Position numbers and translations under genes: made by a program
Source of the DNA: Streptosporangiaceae bacterium
GTDB taxonomy: Bacteria > Actinomycetota > Actinomycetes > Streptosporangiales > Streptosporangiaceae
Direction of reading: 5' to 3'
DNA: 19,334 bases
Assembly: GCA_030045175.1 (NCBI GenBank)
Contig: JASIBM010000193.1
Span: forward strand, 1 to 19,334
Shown here: piece by piece, positions 1 through 7,114 of the stretch
Position numbering within the stretch: position 1 is the first letter of the stretch
Layout: each line of letters starts with the position of its first letter
The notes under the pieces: model-generated
Seen by the model: the letters and a program-made list of their open reading frames with translations, nothing else
The model's database searches: none
What the model was told of the DNA's origin: nothing

Positions 1-1429
1 CATCATGATCTTGCGCTGGATGATCTGGCGCTGGCGGGATCGCGGCTGGTGGCGGCCAGGATGGCGGCGGCCACGTGGGTGGTGGCCAGGATGGTGGCGG
101 CCAGGCGGGTGGCGGCCAGGCCGATTGCGGCCCGGTGGCCGTGGCGGCCGGCCAGGCGACCTCTTCGCGTCGCCCTAGCCGCTGGGGGGTCGTCCCATCA
201 GGCCGGTACCGCGGGAGGTGGCGGCGCGCCAGTTGGGTCGCGGTGAGCCCGAATCCGGCAGTGGCCATGATGGCGATCGCCAGCAGGGCCGCGGCAAGCG
301 GGTAATCGCGGTGCGTCACGGTGATGGGACCTGGCGACCCGCCGCCGAAATAGCCGCTGGGCGACAGGCCGGCGGCTGGCGGGCCGGTCAGCCGGGCAGC
401 CGCGGCAAGCGCGGCGCTGGCGTCCACCTCGCCGAACCCAACGCTGGTGTTGTAGCCGCCACGCGGCCGGCGCCGCGTCGAGGCAACTATGGCCTGCGTG
501 ACCAGGGCCGGCGTCAGCCTCGGGAACTTCGCCCTGATGAGCGCCGCTACCCCGGCCACGAAGGCAGACGCCGGGCTGGTGCCGCTGCCGATGAGATATT
601 CGCCATCAGGACCGGCTCCAGGGACGTTCACGCCCGGCGCTGATACCAGGACGGAGGCGTTATGGTCGGAAAAGCTGGCGCGGTGCCCGCTGGCGTTGAC
701 GGCCGCTACCGAAATGACACCGGTGAAGGCCGCCGGATAGACGTAGGGCGTGAACTTGGCGTGCCCGGCGCCGTTGTTGCCGGCCGAGGCCACCACCACC
801 ACTCCGCGAGAGATCGCGAACGCGACAGCCTCGCGCATGTCGGAAGTCGGCACGACCGACCCGAGCGACATGTTGATCACGCCGACGCCGTGGTCAACCG
901 CGTAGAAGATGCCCCTGGCGATCGAATCGTAGTAACGCGCGTCCCGGCCGAAGGCGCGAAAGCCAGGCTCTTGCGTGTCGGGGAGAACGCGAACCGCCAG
1001 GATCTTCGCTTCTGGCGCCACGCCTATGATTCCCTCGGTCCGCCCCGGACCGCTACCGTGGCCGGCGATGATCGAGGCGATGTACGTTCCGTGCAGGTAC
1101 GGCGGCTGGTAACCGGGGGGATCGAGGCCGGCGATGTAGTCGGGGCCGGTGATCACCGAACCGGTCAGGTCGGGCGCGCTCGGATCGGTGCCGGTGTCGA
1201 GTACGCCGACTGTCACGCCCTTGCCCTCGGTCAGCCGCCATGCCTGCGGAACCTCGATGGCGCGCAGCACGGGCAACTCCGCCGCTCGGGCGAGCGCGGC
1301 GGCTCCCTGAGCTGCTGCGCGCGGTCCGCCCGCCAGGCCTGTCGCGGGCAGCGCGGTGATGACGGCCGTCATCGCTAGCGCGGCGACGGCTCGCCCGCGG
1401 CACCCTCGTGCTGCTCGTCCGCCTAACAT
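1..1429 (-). CDS. Mycosin-like S8 serine protease (subtilase), C-terminus cut by window edge
   Basis: This is an exported, membrane-anchored subtilisin-family protease resembling the mycosins (MycP) of type VII secretion loci, which sit outside the membrane and support or regulate ESX secretion. The reading frame stays open from the ATG at 1429 to base 1 (476 residues seen). The N-terminus has an Arg-rich stretch and a hydrophobic signal segment (about 14-34). The catalytic triad is intact: Asp78 in VGVLDTGTD, His113 in YLHGTYIAS, Ser285 in GSGTSPASAFVAG, with oxyanion Asn in ASAGNNG (about 214-220). A membrane helix lies at about 377-398, followed by a basic stretch and a Trp/Pro-rich tail that runs off the window. 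A cytoplasmic WPPP-rich tail this long is unusual for a mycosin as I know the family. Codon 2 is TTA. The start overlaps the end of the upstream membrane-protein gene by 7 nt. Family assignment is firm; the type VII role is inferred, since no ESX core gene is visible. Confidence 0.9.
   Translation of the reverse strand, partial: MLGGRAARGCRGRAVAALAMTAVITALPATGLAGGPRAAAQGAAALARAAELPVLRAIEVPQAWRLTEGKGVTVGVLDTGTDPSAPDLTGSVITGPDYIAGLDPPGYQPPYLHGTYIASIIAGHGSGPGRTEGIIGVAPEAKILAVRVLPDTQEPGFRAFGRDARYYDSIARGIFYAVDHGVGVINMSLGSVVPTSDMREAVAFAISRGVVVVASAGNNGAGHAKFTPYVYPAAFTGVISVAAVNASGHRASFSDHNASVLVSAPGVNVPGAGPDGEYLIGSGTSPASAFVAGVAALIRAKFPRLTPALVTQAIVASTRRRPRGGYNTSVGFGEVDASAALAAAARLTGPPAAGLSPSGYFGGGSPGPITVTHRDYPLAAALLAIAIMATAGFGLTATQLARRHLPRYRPDGTTPQRLGRREEVAWPAATATGPQSAWPPPAWPPPSWPPPTWPPPSWPPPAAIPPAPDHPAQDHD
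44..118 (-). repeat. Five tandem 15-bp units coding for WPPP-x pentapeptides
   Basis: On the minus strand, five consecutive 15-bp units encode Trp-Pro-Pro-Pro plus Ala, Ser, Thr, Ser and Ala (residues 438-462 of the mycosin-like protease). The units differ mostly at synonymous positions. They lie in the cytoplasmic tail after the membrane helix. Pro-rich tails often mediate protein contacts; no partner can be named here. Confidence 0.85.
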
Positions 1430-2232
1430 GACCACAGCTTGCTGCCGCAGTTGACGGCCACTGGTGCGGCCAGCGGGCCGATCACCTCGGCCGCGAGTTG
1501 CGCGCCAGGCAGGAAGATCGCGGCCCGGCGTTCTCCGGTAGCCGCCGCGGCCCTGCCGTCGGCGTATCCGGCCACGGTGAGGATCACGAACGGGCCGCTG
1601 GCGCGCGCGGTGCCGACCTGGCGCGCGGCATCGCTGAAGCGCCCGCTGGCCGTTCCGGCCAGCGCCAGGGTCCGCAACGCGATCAGCCGCCTATCGGCGG
1701 TGCGCAAGCTTGCCTTGAACGACACGGCATCACGGGGGTCAGGGAACGCCAGAACCCCGATCGTGTACACGATGCCCTGCAACTGGTCCAGGTAGGTCGC
1801 TCGCAAGCCGGCCAGGCAATGGTCTCGGCTGGTCAGCGCGCGCAGGCTGGCGTCAATCGCCGCGGCGCAGCCATCTTGGCCGGAGATGGCGATCCGCGTC
1901 GCGGTCTCGGTGGTCAGCAGGTCGGTCCCGTAGCGCAGCTTGGCCGGAAAGATCTTTCCCGCTGGCCAGGAACGCCATCGGTCGGCCACGGCGACGGCCG
2001 CCGCCGCCGCGCGCTCAGCTGCAGTCGGACCCCTGGTCGCCACGGCGATCCCGGCGGCGCCTGCCACGGCGGCCGTCGCCAGGCAACCCAGTGCCACGAG
2101 CACGAGCCTGCGGGGACCGGCTCCGCGACGTCGCAGGTCGCCCCCCGCGGCCTGCGCCGCCAGCATCGGCGGGTCGTTCGAGACCGCTCCGATCTGCTGG
2201 TCAGCCTGGCCAGGAAAGCCAGGATCGTTCAC
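1423..2232 (-). CDS. Single-pass membrane protein of unknown function, next to mycosin
   Basis: I do not recognise a family. The 269-residue product has a short polar N-terminus, an Arg-rich patch (34-42), one membrane helix (about 43-64) and an extracytoplasmic domain of about 200 residues with four cysteines (122, 139, 262 and the very last residue, 269) that could pair once exported. The first part of the domain is Ala-rich helix (70-85), and an alpha/beta-like region follows. The start is GTG at 2232 with no clear ribosome-binding site; an ATG at codon 23 (2166) is an alternative. It lies 32 nt after the SARP stop and overlaps the protease start (the TAG stop lies within ATGTTAG), so the three genes are probably co-transcribed and this protein may work with the protease. 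Function is not inferable beyond that. Confidence 0.75.
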   Translation of the reverse strand: MNDPGFPGQADQQIGAVSNDPPMLAAQAAGGDLRRRGAGPRRLVLVALGCLATAAVAGAAGIAVATRGPTAAERAAAAAVAVADRWRSWPAGKIFPAKLRYGTDLLTTETATRIAISGQDGCAAAIDASLRALTSRDHCLAGLRATYLDQLQGIVYTIGVLAFPDPRDAVSFKASLRTADRRLIALRTLALAGTASGRFSDAARQVGTARASGPFVILTVAGYADGRAAAATGERRAAIFLPGAQLAAEVIGPLAAPVAVNCGSKLWSC

Positions 2233-2264
2233 CTACGTACGCTAACAATCCACGCGCAAGACGA

Positions 2265-4226
2265 TCAATAGCCGGCTTCTGGCTGGCCCGGTCGCGATGA
2301 GCGGATGCCGGCCAGCTCGAGCCAGCCGCAGGCGAGTAGCCGCCCGGCGGCCGAGCCGACAAGGCCGGGCTCTGCCTCGGTGAGCAACTGGCTTGCGTAG
2401 GCCTGCACCAGCGGGTGCAGCCGGTAGGTCGGCGTGTCCGTGGTGCTGCCGGTGACCCGTCGCAGCAGTCCGGCATCGGCGAGCGCTGGGGCGATCTGAT
2501 GGGCACCGGGATCCTCGAGCAGCATGTCGATCAGGGGTCCGGGGAAATCGCGCGGCCCCGCCGCGGCCAGCGTCAAGAGCAGGCGCCTGGCCGTGGCGCT
2601 GACCACGCGTGCGGCGTCGGCCAGCCTGACCCGGACGGACTGGTCGCCAACTGTGAGCTCGTCAAGTAGCTTGCGCTCGTCGTGAAGCTGGTCAGCCAGG
2701 GCAGCGAAGGTCAGGTGCGGGTCGCCGGAGAGCCTGGCTCCGGCGATCCGCACGGCCAGCGGTAGCTGGCCGCAGGTGGCGGCGATGGCCTTGGCCGCGT
2801 CGAGCTCGTCCCCGCGCAGCGTCCGGTCGCAGATCCTGCTGAGCAGGCTGACAGAATCGGCGGGGAGCAGGCCGTACAGCTCGACTAGCCTGGCGCCGTC
2901 GAGGTCGGTGAGCCGCGCCCGGCTGGTCACGATCACCGCCGACTCGGCCGTGCCCGGCAGGAGCGGGCGTACCTGCGCTGCAGAGGTCGCCGCGTCGACG
3001 AGGACAAGGACGCGACGGCCCGCCAGCACCGACCGGTACTTGGCTTCTCGCTCGAACCGCCCGTCTGGAATCTGGCCGGGGGGCACGCCCTGACCGCGTA
3101 GCAGCTCGCTGAGGACAGCATGCGGATCGCGTGGCCGCCCGGCGTCATCCAGGCATGCGAAGAGCTGGCCATCACCGAATTCCTGCCTGGCCAGATGCGC
3201 CGCGTGCAAGGCAAGCGCGGTCTTGCCTATGCCTGGCATGCCGCTGATCACCGTGATCGTCATCCCCTCGCCGGCTAGCCGGTCGAGCAGCTGGGTTAGC
3301 TCTGCCGAGCGTCCGGTGAAGTCAGCGACTGAGGGCGGAAGCTGGCAGACCGGCTGCCACGGCTCTGGCTCGGCGGCGCTCCCAGCTACCCCGGCCACTC
3401 CCGCCTCCGCCCCGGCACCGCCACCTCCCCCGCCGTAGGCATCTGTGCCGCCAAGCGCGGTGGCCTCAGGCGAGTCGGCGGCCTCGTGCCGCAGCATCAG
3501 ATCAGGGTCGTCGGCTAGCACCCGCCGATGCAGGTCTTGCAGCTCCGGTCCGGGCTCAATGCCGTAGGTGCTGATCAGGGTGATCCTCAGCCTGCCGAAC
3601 GTGGCTAGTGCATCTGCCCTGGCCCCGCAGCGATACAAGGCGATCATGAGTTGCGCCCAGGCGTGCTCGTGTAGCGGCTCGGCGGCCACGGCGCTTCTGA
3701 GCTCGGCGACCACCTGGCGGTGCCTGCCGAGCGCGAGCTGCGCGTCGAACAGCGCGTCGCGAACTTCCTTGTGCTGGTCAAGCAGCCGGTCGGTCATCTT
3801 GCCTGCGGGCAGGTCGGCCAGCGGTGGGTCGCGCCAAAGCCTGAGCGCCTCCGCCAGCATCGCGGCAGCGCCACGAGGATCGCCCTGATCGAGGGCGTCC
3901 CTGCCCTGACTTGCCAGGTCAAGGAAGTCGTGCAGGTCAAGCTCACCCGGGGCTACCTCGATCAGGTAGCCGGACGGGTGCGTTCGCAGGCGACCGGCGT
4001 CGGGCAGCAGCTTCCGCACGCCGTAGACGCAACTGCGTAAAGACACCTCGGGACTGAGCGGCGGCGCGTCACCCCAGATCTCGGCGATCAGCTGGGCTAC
4101 CGAGCGGGGCTGGCCGGCGTTCAGGAGCAGGCACGCGAGCGCGCTGCGATGCAGGGGCCGGCTGACAGTTACCGTCGAACCATCGTCGGCGGTTATGTCC
4201 AATGGGCCTAGGATCTTGAATCGCAT
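2265..4226 (-). CDS. SARP-family regulator with NB-ARC ATPase domain (AfsR-like, no TPR sensor)
   Basis: This is a 653-residue cytoplasmic transcriptional activator of the SARP/AfsR type. The OmpR-like winged helix occupies about 1-93 (MRFKILGPLDI start, then LRSCVYGVRKLLPD) and the bacterial transcriptional activator domain about 96-241. A Gly/Ala-rich linker (about 260-288) leads to an NB-ARC module with P-loop GMPGIGKT (about 328-335), Walker B VLVLVD (406-411), sensor VTSRARL (433-439) and CGQLPLAVR (485-493). AfsR itself is longer and carries C-terminal TPRs; this protein ends about 50 residues after the NB-ARC winged-helix part (RLHPLVQAYAS). I chose the ATG at 4226 because GGAGGA lies 4 nt upstream and MRF is the usual family start; a TTG at 4313 would add 29 residues without support. 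Leu63 is encoded by TTA. It heads the minus-strand operon and diverges from the pilus operon, so either could be its target. Confidence 0.92.
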   Translation of the reverse strand: MRFKILGPLDITADDGSTVTVSRPLHRSALACLLLNAGQPRSVAQLIAEIWGDAPPLSPEVSLRSCVYGVRKLLPDAGRLRTHPSGYLIEVAPGELDLHDFLDLASQGRDALDQGDPRGAAAMLAEALRLWRDPPLADLPAGKMTDRLLDQHKEVRDALFDAQLALGRHRQVVAELRSAVAAEPLHEHAWAQLMIALYRCGARADALATFGRLRITLISTYGIEPGPELQDLHRRVLADDPDLMLRHEAADSPEATALGGTDAYGGGGGGAGAEAGVAGVAGSAAEPEPWQPVCQLPPSVADFTGRSAELTQLLDRLAGEGMTITVISGMPGIGKTALALHAAHLARQEFGDGQLFACLDDAGRPRDPHAVLSELLRGQGVPPGQIPDGRFEREAKYRSVLAGRRVLVLVDAATSAAQVRPLLPGTAESAVIVTSRARLTDLDGARLVELYGLLPADSVSLLSRICDRTLRGDELDAAKAIAATCGQLPLAVRIAGARLSGDPHLTFAALADQLHDERKLLDELTVGDQSVRVRLADAARVVSATARRLLLTLAAAGPRDFPGPLIDMLLEDPGAHQIAPALADAGLLRRVTGSTTDTPTYRLHPLVQAYASQLLTEAEPGLVGSAAGRLLACGWLELAGIRSSRPGQPEAGY

Positions 4227-4230
4227 TTGG

Positions 4231-4252
4231 TCCTCCGCTCGCTCGGAGCGAG
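4231..4252 (-). promoter_or_regulatory. Ribosome-binding site and adjacent hairpin of the SARP gene
   Basis: GGAGGA (4236-4231 on the minus strand) ends 4 nt before the ATG at 4226 and decides the start. One nucleotide upstream is a perfect 6-bp hairpin, CTCGCT-CCG-AGCGAG (4252-4238). A stem beside the ribosome-binding site could modulate loading, but it does not sequester the GGAGG itself. Confidence 0.55.
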
Positions 4253-4330
4253 TCATATTGCCGGATCGCTCATTAGCCATTGGGCGGGCGCACAGCCATA
4301 AACAATCGTCCAATTACAGAAATGTGCACC

Positions 4331-4382
4331 ATCAGCGATCAGCGTCGTTACTCGAGCGGCTCCTGATCGCGCTGATCGAGCG
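4331..4382. promoter_or_regulatory. Cluster of direct and inverted repeats, candidate regulator binding sites
   Basis: Seen directly: ATCAGCG twice in tandem (4331-4337, 4338-4344); CGATCAGCG (4336-4344) facing its inverse CGCTGATCG (4370-4378); and TCGAGCG twice in the same orientation (4352-4358, 4376-4382), 24 bp start to start. SARP regulators bind direct heptamer repeats resembling TCGAGCG/C, usually 11 or 22 bp apart, so the heptamer fits and the spacing is slightly off. The position, 105-155 bp upstream of the SARP start, suits autoregulation or control of the divergent pair. Binding is inferred. Confidence 0.4.
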
Positions 4383-4423
4383 AAGTGCGACGCTCAAGAA
4401 CGGCTGATCCCTGCACGCCCACC

Positions 4424-4465
4424 GCCAGCCTGGCGATCCGGTTCAGGTCGGATCGCCAGGCTGGC
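4424..4465. repeat. Perfect 17-bp inverted repeat (hairpin or paired operator)
   Basis: GCCAGCCTGGCGATCCG (4424-4440) and its exact reverse complement (4449-4465) flank an 8-nt spacer. Each arm also contains an 11-nt palindrome, GCCAG-N-CTGGC (4424-4434 and 4455-4465), with centres 31 bp apart. It could be a terminator hairpin, although no T-run follows on either strand and it sits between divergent genes rather than after one. It could also be a double operator or a REP-like element. The structure is certain; the role is not. Confidence 0.8.
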
Positions 4466-4523
4466 TTCGTGCTGAACAATTTGCGGTGCAAGTCTCATGC
4501 AGGTCTTAGCGGCGGAACATCCG

Positions 4524-4679
4524 TCAGATGACCGATATCTGAACCGCGATCATCGCGGCTAGCGTGCTCGGCGGCGGGACCACGGGGTGACCCGGAGCCT
4601 CGGCGTGGAGGTACCGGCCGAGGCCGCCAATCACGGCCAAGACCGTGGCTAAGGCCAGCGCAGGCTCTCCGGCAAGGAC
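4524..4679 (-). other. Short open frame, possible gene remnant (no start identified)
   Basis: A minus-strand frame of 51 codons between stops at 4680-4682 and 4524-4526 reads as a plausible hydrophobic peptide (ALALATVLAVIGGLGRYL, then a Pro-rich part). It has no ATG or ribosome-binding site near its beginning. It could be the decayed end of a gene, with the 4424-4465 hairpin as its old terminator, or simply chance in GC-rich DNA. Confidence 0.15.
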
Positions 4680-4732
4680 CTATCTAACTGCGGGTTCATC
4701 GTCAGATCACAGGTCAGTCAGCGATGCCCCCC

Positions 4733-4738
4733 TATAGT
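4733..4738 (+). promoter_or_regulatory. Weak -10-like hexamer for the pilus operon
   Basis: TATAGT stands out in the GC-rich gap about 210 bp before the lipoprotein start and matches the TAnnnT pattern of actinobacterial vegetative promoters. No good -35 box lies 16-18 bp upstream. Upstream GTCAG copies at 4701-4705 and 4713-4717 might be activator sites instead. Confidence 0.2.
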
Positions 4739-4944
4739 CGCGCATTACCAACCTGGTTGCGGGAGTCTGCGGATTCCGCGCAGGTCACCAAGGCGTCGTG
4801 GGTCGCGAGGCTTGAGCAGCGCGATCCAGCCGGGTGAGCTGGGCGGGATATGGCCCCGAGCGGGCCACGACGAGGCAGTCCGCAAGGCGGCGACCAGGGG
4901 CACGTTGGCAGGCGGGGGGCGCGGTATACAGCCAGGGAGCAGGT

Positions 4945-5490
4945 ATGGCCAAAGTGTTGCCGGGTGCCGTATTGACGGCGCTCGCGGTGGCGGCGGTGGC
5001 CGGGTGTGGCTCGCACCCAGCGGCCGTGATGCTGCCCAGGAAGCCGACCGCGGCGCAGCTGGCTCGCGTGAGCCCGACGCGGCTGTCGACTCGACAGCTA
5101 GTGATCGCGGCCTACGAGGGTTACTGGCGGGCCACCAACGAGGCGGTCGACTCGCGTAATCCCGCGAGCGCGAAGGCGATCCTGGCCGCCTACATACCGA
5201 GCAGATCGGTGCCTGGGCTGGTCAAGGGCATGAGCGCGATGTGGCGGCGGCACGAGGTCGTCTACGGCAGCCCCGTCTTCCACATCATGGCAGTCAAGAT
5301 CACTGGTAACCAGACGGCTGCCGTGCAGGACTGCATTGACCTCAGCCACATGGGCTTCGAGGACAGTCAGACCGGCCAGGTCGTCGGCGGATCCGGGCAG
5401 AAGCACGATTACTTGATCACCACGCTCGTCTGCGAGCACGGGCGGTGGCTGGTCACGGGCGCGATTCCGGTGGTGCGGTCATGCACATGA
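4945..5490 (+). CDS. Predicted lipoprotein, first gene of the Tad pilus operon
   Basis: The 181-residue product begins MAKVLPGAVLTALAVAAVAGC, a lipoprotein signal with lipobox AVAG-C, so Cys21 should be lipidated and the mature protein anchored outside the membrane. The rest (LVIAAYEGYWRATNEAVDSR, then VKITGNQTAAVQDCIDLS, then LVCEHGRWLVTGA) resembles the compact alpha+beta NTF2/SnoaL-like folds found in many actinobacterial lipoproteins, with three more cysteines (130, 173, 180) that could form a disulfide. That fold call is by look only. The ATG at 4945 is chosen because AGGGAG ends 5 nt upstream and it gives a proper signal; an ATG at 4834 would put 37 non-signal residues in front. It overlaps the next gene and leads a run of Tad genes, so an envelope role in the pilus is inferred. 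Confidence 0.8.
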   Translation: MAKVLPGAVLTALAVAAVAGCGSHPAAVMLPRKPTAAQLARVSPTRLSTRQLVIAAYEGYWRATNEAVDSRNPASAKAILAAYIPSRSVPGLVKGMSAMWRRHEVVYGSPVFHIMAVKITGNQTAAVQDCIDLSHMGFEDSQTGQVVGGSGQKHDYLITTLVCEHGRWLVTGAIPVVRSCT

Positions 5491-6404
5491 CGATCAAGGC
5501 CGCCCTGGTGGCGCTGGGCGTCGCAGCCCTGGCCTGCGGCCCGGTGACCGCGGGCACGGCGCTGGCCCGGCCAGCCACAAGCACGGCGCAGGCCCGGCCA
5601 GCCGCAAGCACGGGGCAGGCCGCAAGCACGGGGCAGGGCAGCGGCAGCGGCGACTGCTACCCGGTGGGCCTGACCTGGGTCTGCGTCTACAACAACAACG
5701 GACCCGGAGGTTCCGGTGGCTCCGGCTCAGGCGGGACGTCCGACTGCACCTTCGTCAAGGCTCCCGCCGCGGTCGTTCAGGCGGCCGGGGTCGGCCCGCC
5801 GATGTCCGGTTACCAGTGGGACATCATGACCTGCCCCGGCCAGAATCCTGGCCCAGGCGGCAGCCCGGGCCAGCTCGTGCAGGTGAGCATCGCCGGAGGG
5901 GTGCCGGCCGTGACGCCGTTCCAGCTGATGCAGATCGCGGTGGGCGAGCTGTACGTCCCCACGCTTTCTCCGGTCACCGCGCCGCCAATGGGCAAGGACG
6001 GCCTGGTCGGCCTGCCCGAGTGGTTCTGGGTGAGCCGCGCCCAGTGGCAGCCGGTCAACATCACCGTGACCGCCGGGCCGGTCTGGGCGACGGCGACCGC
6101 CACGCCAAGCACGCTGACCTTCGACCCTGGCGGTGGGCTTGGCCCGGCATCGTGCACCGGCCCGGGAACCGCGTTCAACCGGACGCGTCCCGCCGGGCGG
6201 CAGCACACCGACTGCTCGTACACCTACTCCCGCTCGTCGGATAACCAGCCCGGCAATGCCTATCCCGCGGCGCTGAGCGTCGTCTGGACGATCAGCTGGA
6301 CCGGCTCTGGCGGAGCGGGCGGCCTGATCACGAACGGCTACACCACGCAGGCGGTGTTCAGCCTGAGGGTCGCGCAGGCGGAGGCCGTGGTGACGACCCC
6401 ATGA
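5481..6404 (+). CDS. Secreted Gly/Ser-rich protein of the Tad operon, unknown function
   Basis: The 307-residue product has a signal peptide (hydrophobic ALVALGVAALA, likely cut near GTALA), then a repeated Ala/Ser/Thr/Gln stretch, a Cys motif (CYPVGLTWVC), a Gly/Ser linker and a mainly beta C-terminal region with further Cys, Trp and aromatic residues (LPEWFWVSRAQWQPV, then CSYTYSRSS, then VVWTISWTGSG). No catalytic motif or anchor is visible, so it is probably free in the envelope or held by a partner. The ATG at 5481 has GGTGG 7 nt upstream; the ATG at 5487, forming an ATGA overlap with the lipoprotein stop, is equally plausible. It overlaps the SAF gene by 4 nt. I do not recognise a family; position suggests a pilus- or wall-associated component. 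Confidence 0.75.
   Translation: MHMTIKAALVALGVAALACGPVTAGTALARPATSTAQARPAASTGQAASTGQGSGSGDCYPVGLTWVCVYNNNGPGGSGGSGSGGTSDCTFVKAPAAVVQAAGVGPPMSGYQWDIMTCPGQNPGPGGSPGQLVQVSIAGGVPAVTPFQLMQIAVGELYVPTLSPVTAPPMGKDGLVGLPEWFWVSRAQWQPVNITVTAGPVWATATATPSTLTFDPGGGLGPASCTGPGTAFNRTRPAGRQHTDCSYTYSRSSDNQPGNAYPAALSVVWTISWTGSGGAGGLITNGYTTQAVFSLRVAQAEAVVTTP
5565..5636 (+). repeat. 27-bp tandem repeat, two copies plus an 18-bp partial copy
   Basis: Copies at 5565-5591 and 5592-5618 and a shortened one at 5619-5636 encode ARPATSTAQ, ARPAASTGQ and AASTGQ just after the signal peptide of the secreted protein. Such Ala/Ser/Thr/Pro stretches act as flexible spacers in exported proteins; copy number may vary between strains. 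Confidence 0.8.
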
Positions 6405-7114
6405 GCGGGCCAGCGATCGGCACGTCGTTTCGTCCGCAGACCGATCCAGCATTCAACGGCAGGAGATCCTCCAACGGGCCGTCCGTCCAGCTCGCCAGGC
6501 TCCCGCGCCGGCGTCGGCCGGGCATGATCGCCCTCGCCGTCGCCCTCGTCGGGGTCGGCATCCTGGCCGGAGCTGCCGTCTACACCGCGACCAACCGCCG
6601 CGTCTCGGTCCTGGTGGTGACCGCCAACGTGCAGCCGGGGTCGGTGATCTCGGCCAGCGACATCGGCTCGGCCAGCGTGTCGGCCGGGCCGGGCGTGCAG
6701 GTGATCCCTGCGGCCCAGGCACAGCAGGTGATCGGCCAGATCGCGGGGACCGCGCTGCATCCGGGCATGCTGGTGACCGCGGCCGAGATCACCACGTTCC
6801 AGCCTCCCGCCCCTGGCCAGGTGCTCGTCCCGCTGCCGATGCGGCCAGCGGTGCTGCCCGCCAGCGGCCTGGCACCCGGCGATCATGTCCTGATCGTGCC
6901 GACGCCTGGGTCGCAAGGGCAGACGGGCAGCTCGGCGGGCGCGCCATCGATGCCCGCGCCCGTGGCAGGGGTGGTCGCAGCGGTGAGCGCCGGACCCGAC
7001 GCCGACGGCTTCCAGGTGGTCGACGTCCTGGTCTCGGCCCGCGCCGGAGTCGATGTGGCCGAGCAGGCATCGACCGGCCAGATCGCCCTCATAGTGACGC
7101 GCCGGGGTGCCTGA
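6401..7114 (+). CDS. SAF-domain pilus assembly protein (CpaB/RcpC-like)
   Basis: A 237-residue protein with an Arg-rich cytoplasmic N-terminus (to about 40), one membrane helix (about 42-62) and an extracytoplasmic SAF domain (about 69-131: VLVVTANVQPGSVISASDIG, then GTALHPGMLVTAAEI). The domain matches CpaB/RcpC and FlgA-type proteins, which in Tad systems are periplasmic or wall-side parts of the assembly machine. The second part (VLVPLPMRPAVLPASGLAPGD, then a Gly/Ser/Pro linker) also follows the CpaB pattern. It starts by a 4-nt ATGA overlap with the secreted-protein gene and ends in a TGATG overlap with the ATPase-like gene, so it should be made in step with its neighbours. Confidence 0.85.
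   Translation: MSGPAIGTSFRPQTDPAFNGRRSSNGPSVQLARLPRRRRPGMIALAVALVGVGILAGAAVYTATNRRVSVLVVTANVQPGSVISASDIGSASVSAGPGVQVIPAAQAQQVIGQIAGTALHPGMLVTAAEITTFQPPAPGQVLVPLPMRPAVLPASGLAPGDHVLIVPTPGSQGQTGSSAGAPSMPAPVAGVVAAVSAGPDADGFQVVDVLVSARAGVDVAEQASTGQIALIVTRRGA

Larger units (their letters stand above)
4227..4944. other. Divergent intergenic region between SARP and the pilus operon
   Basis: No open frame here looks like a real gene; the longer ones lack a ribosome-binding site or are shadows of the lipoprotein gene. The part nearest the SARP gene (about 4250-4330) is richer in A+T than the surroundings, as expected for a promoter region. The rest carries the repeats listed separately. Both transcription units probably start within this gap. 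Confidence 0.6.

Noticed and set aside
330..380. Apparent frameshift near the end of the protease domain
   Set aside because: Careful reading shows the frame is continuous into the membrane helix; the suspicion came from a misread triplet.
218..1378. Plus-strand open frames at the left end
   Set aside because: They are shadows of the protease, which shows the full catalytic triad on the minus strand.
4227..4313. Upstream TTG start for the SARP gene (29 extra residues)
   Set aside because: The extension has no ribosome-binding site and no similarity to SARP N-termini, whereas the ATG at 4226 has GGAGGA in place.
4812..5159. Alternative plus-strand frame at the head of the pilus operon
   Set aside because: It lies out of frame with the lipoprotein and has no signal peptide or domain.
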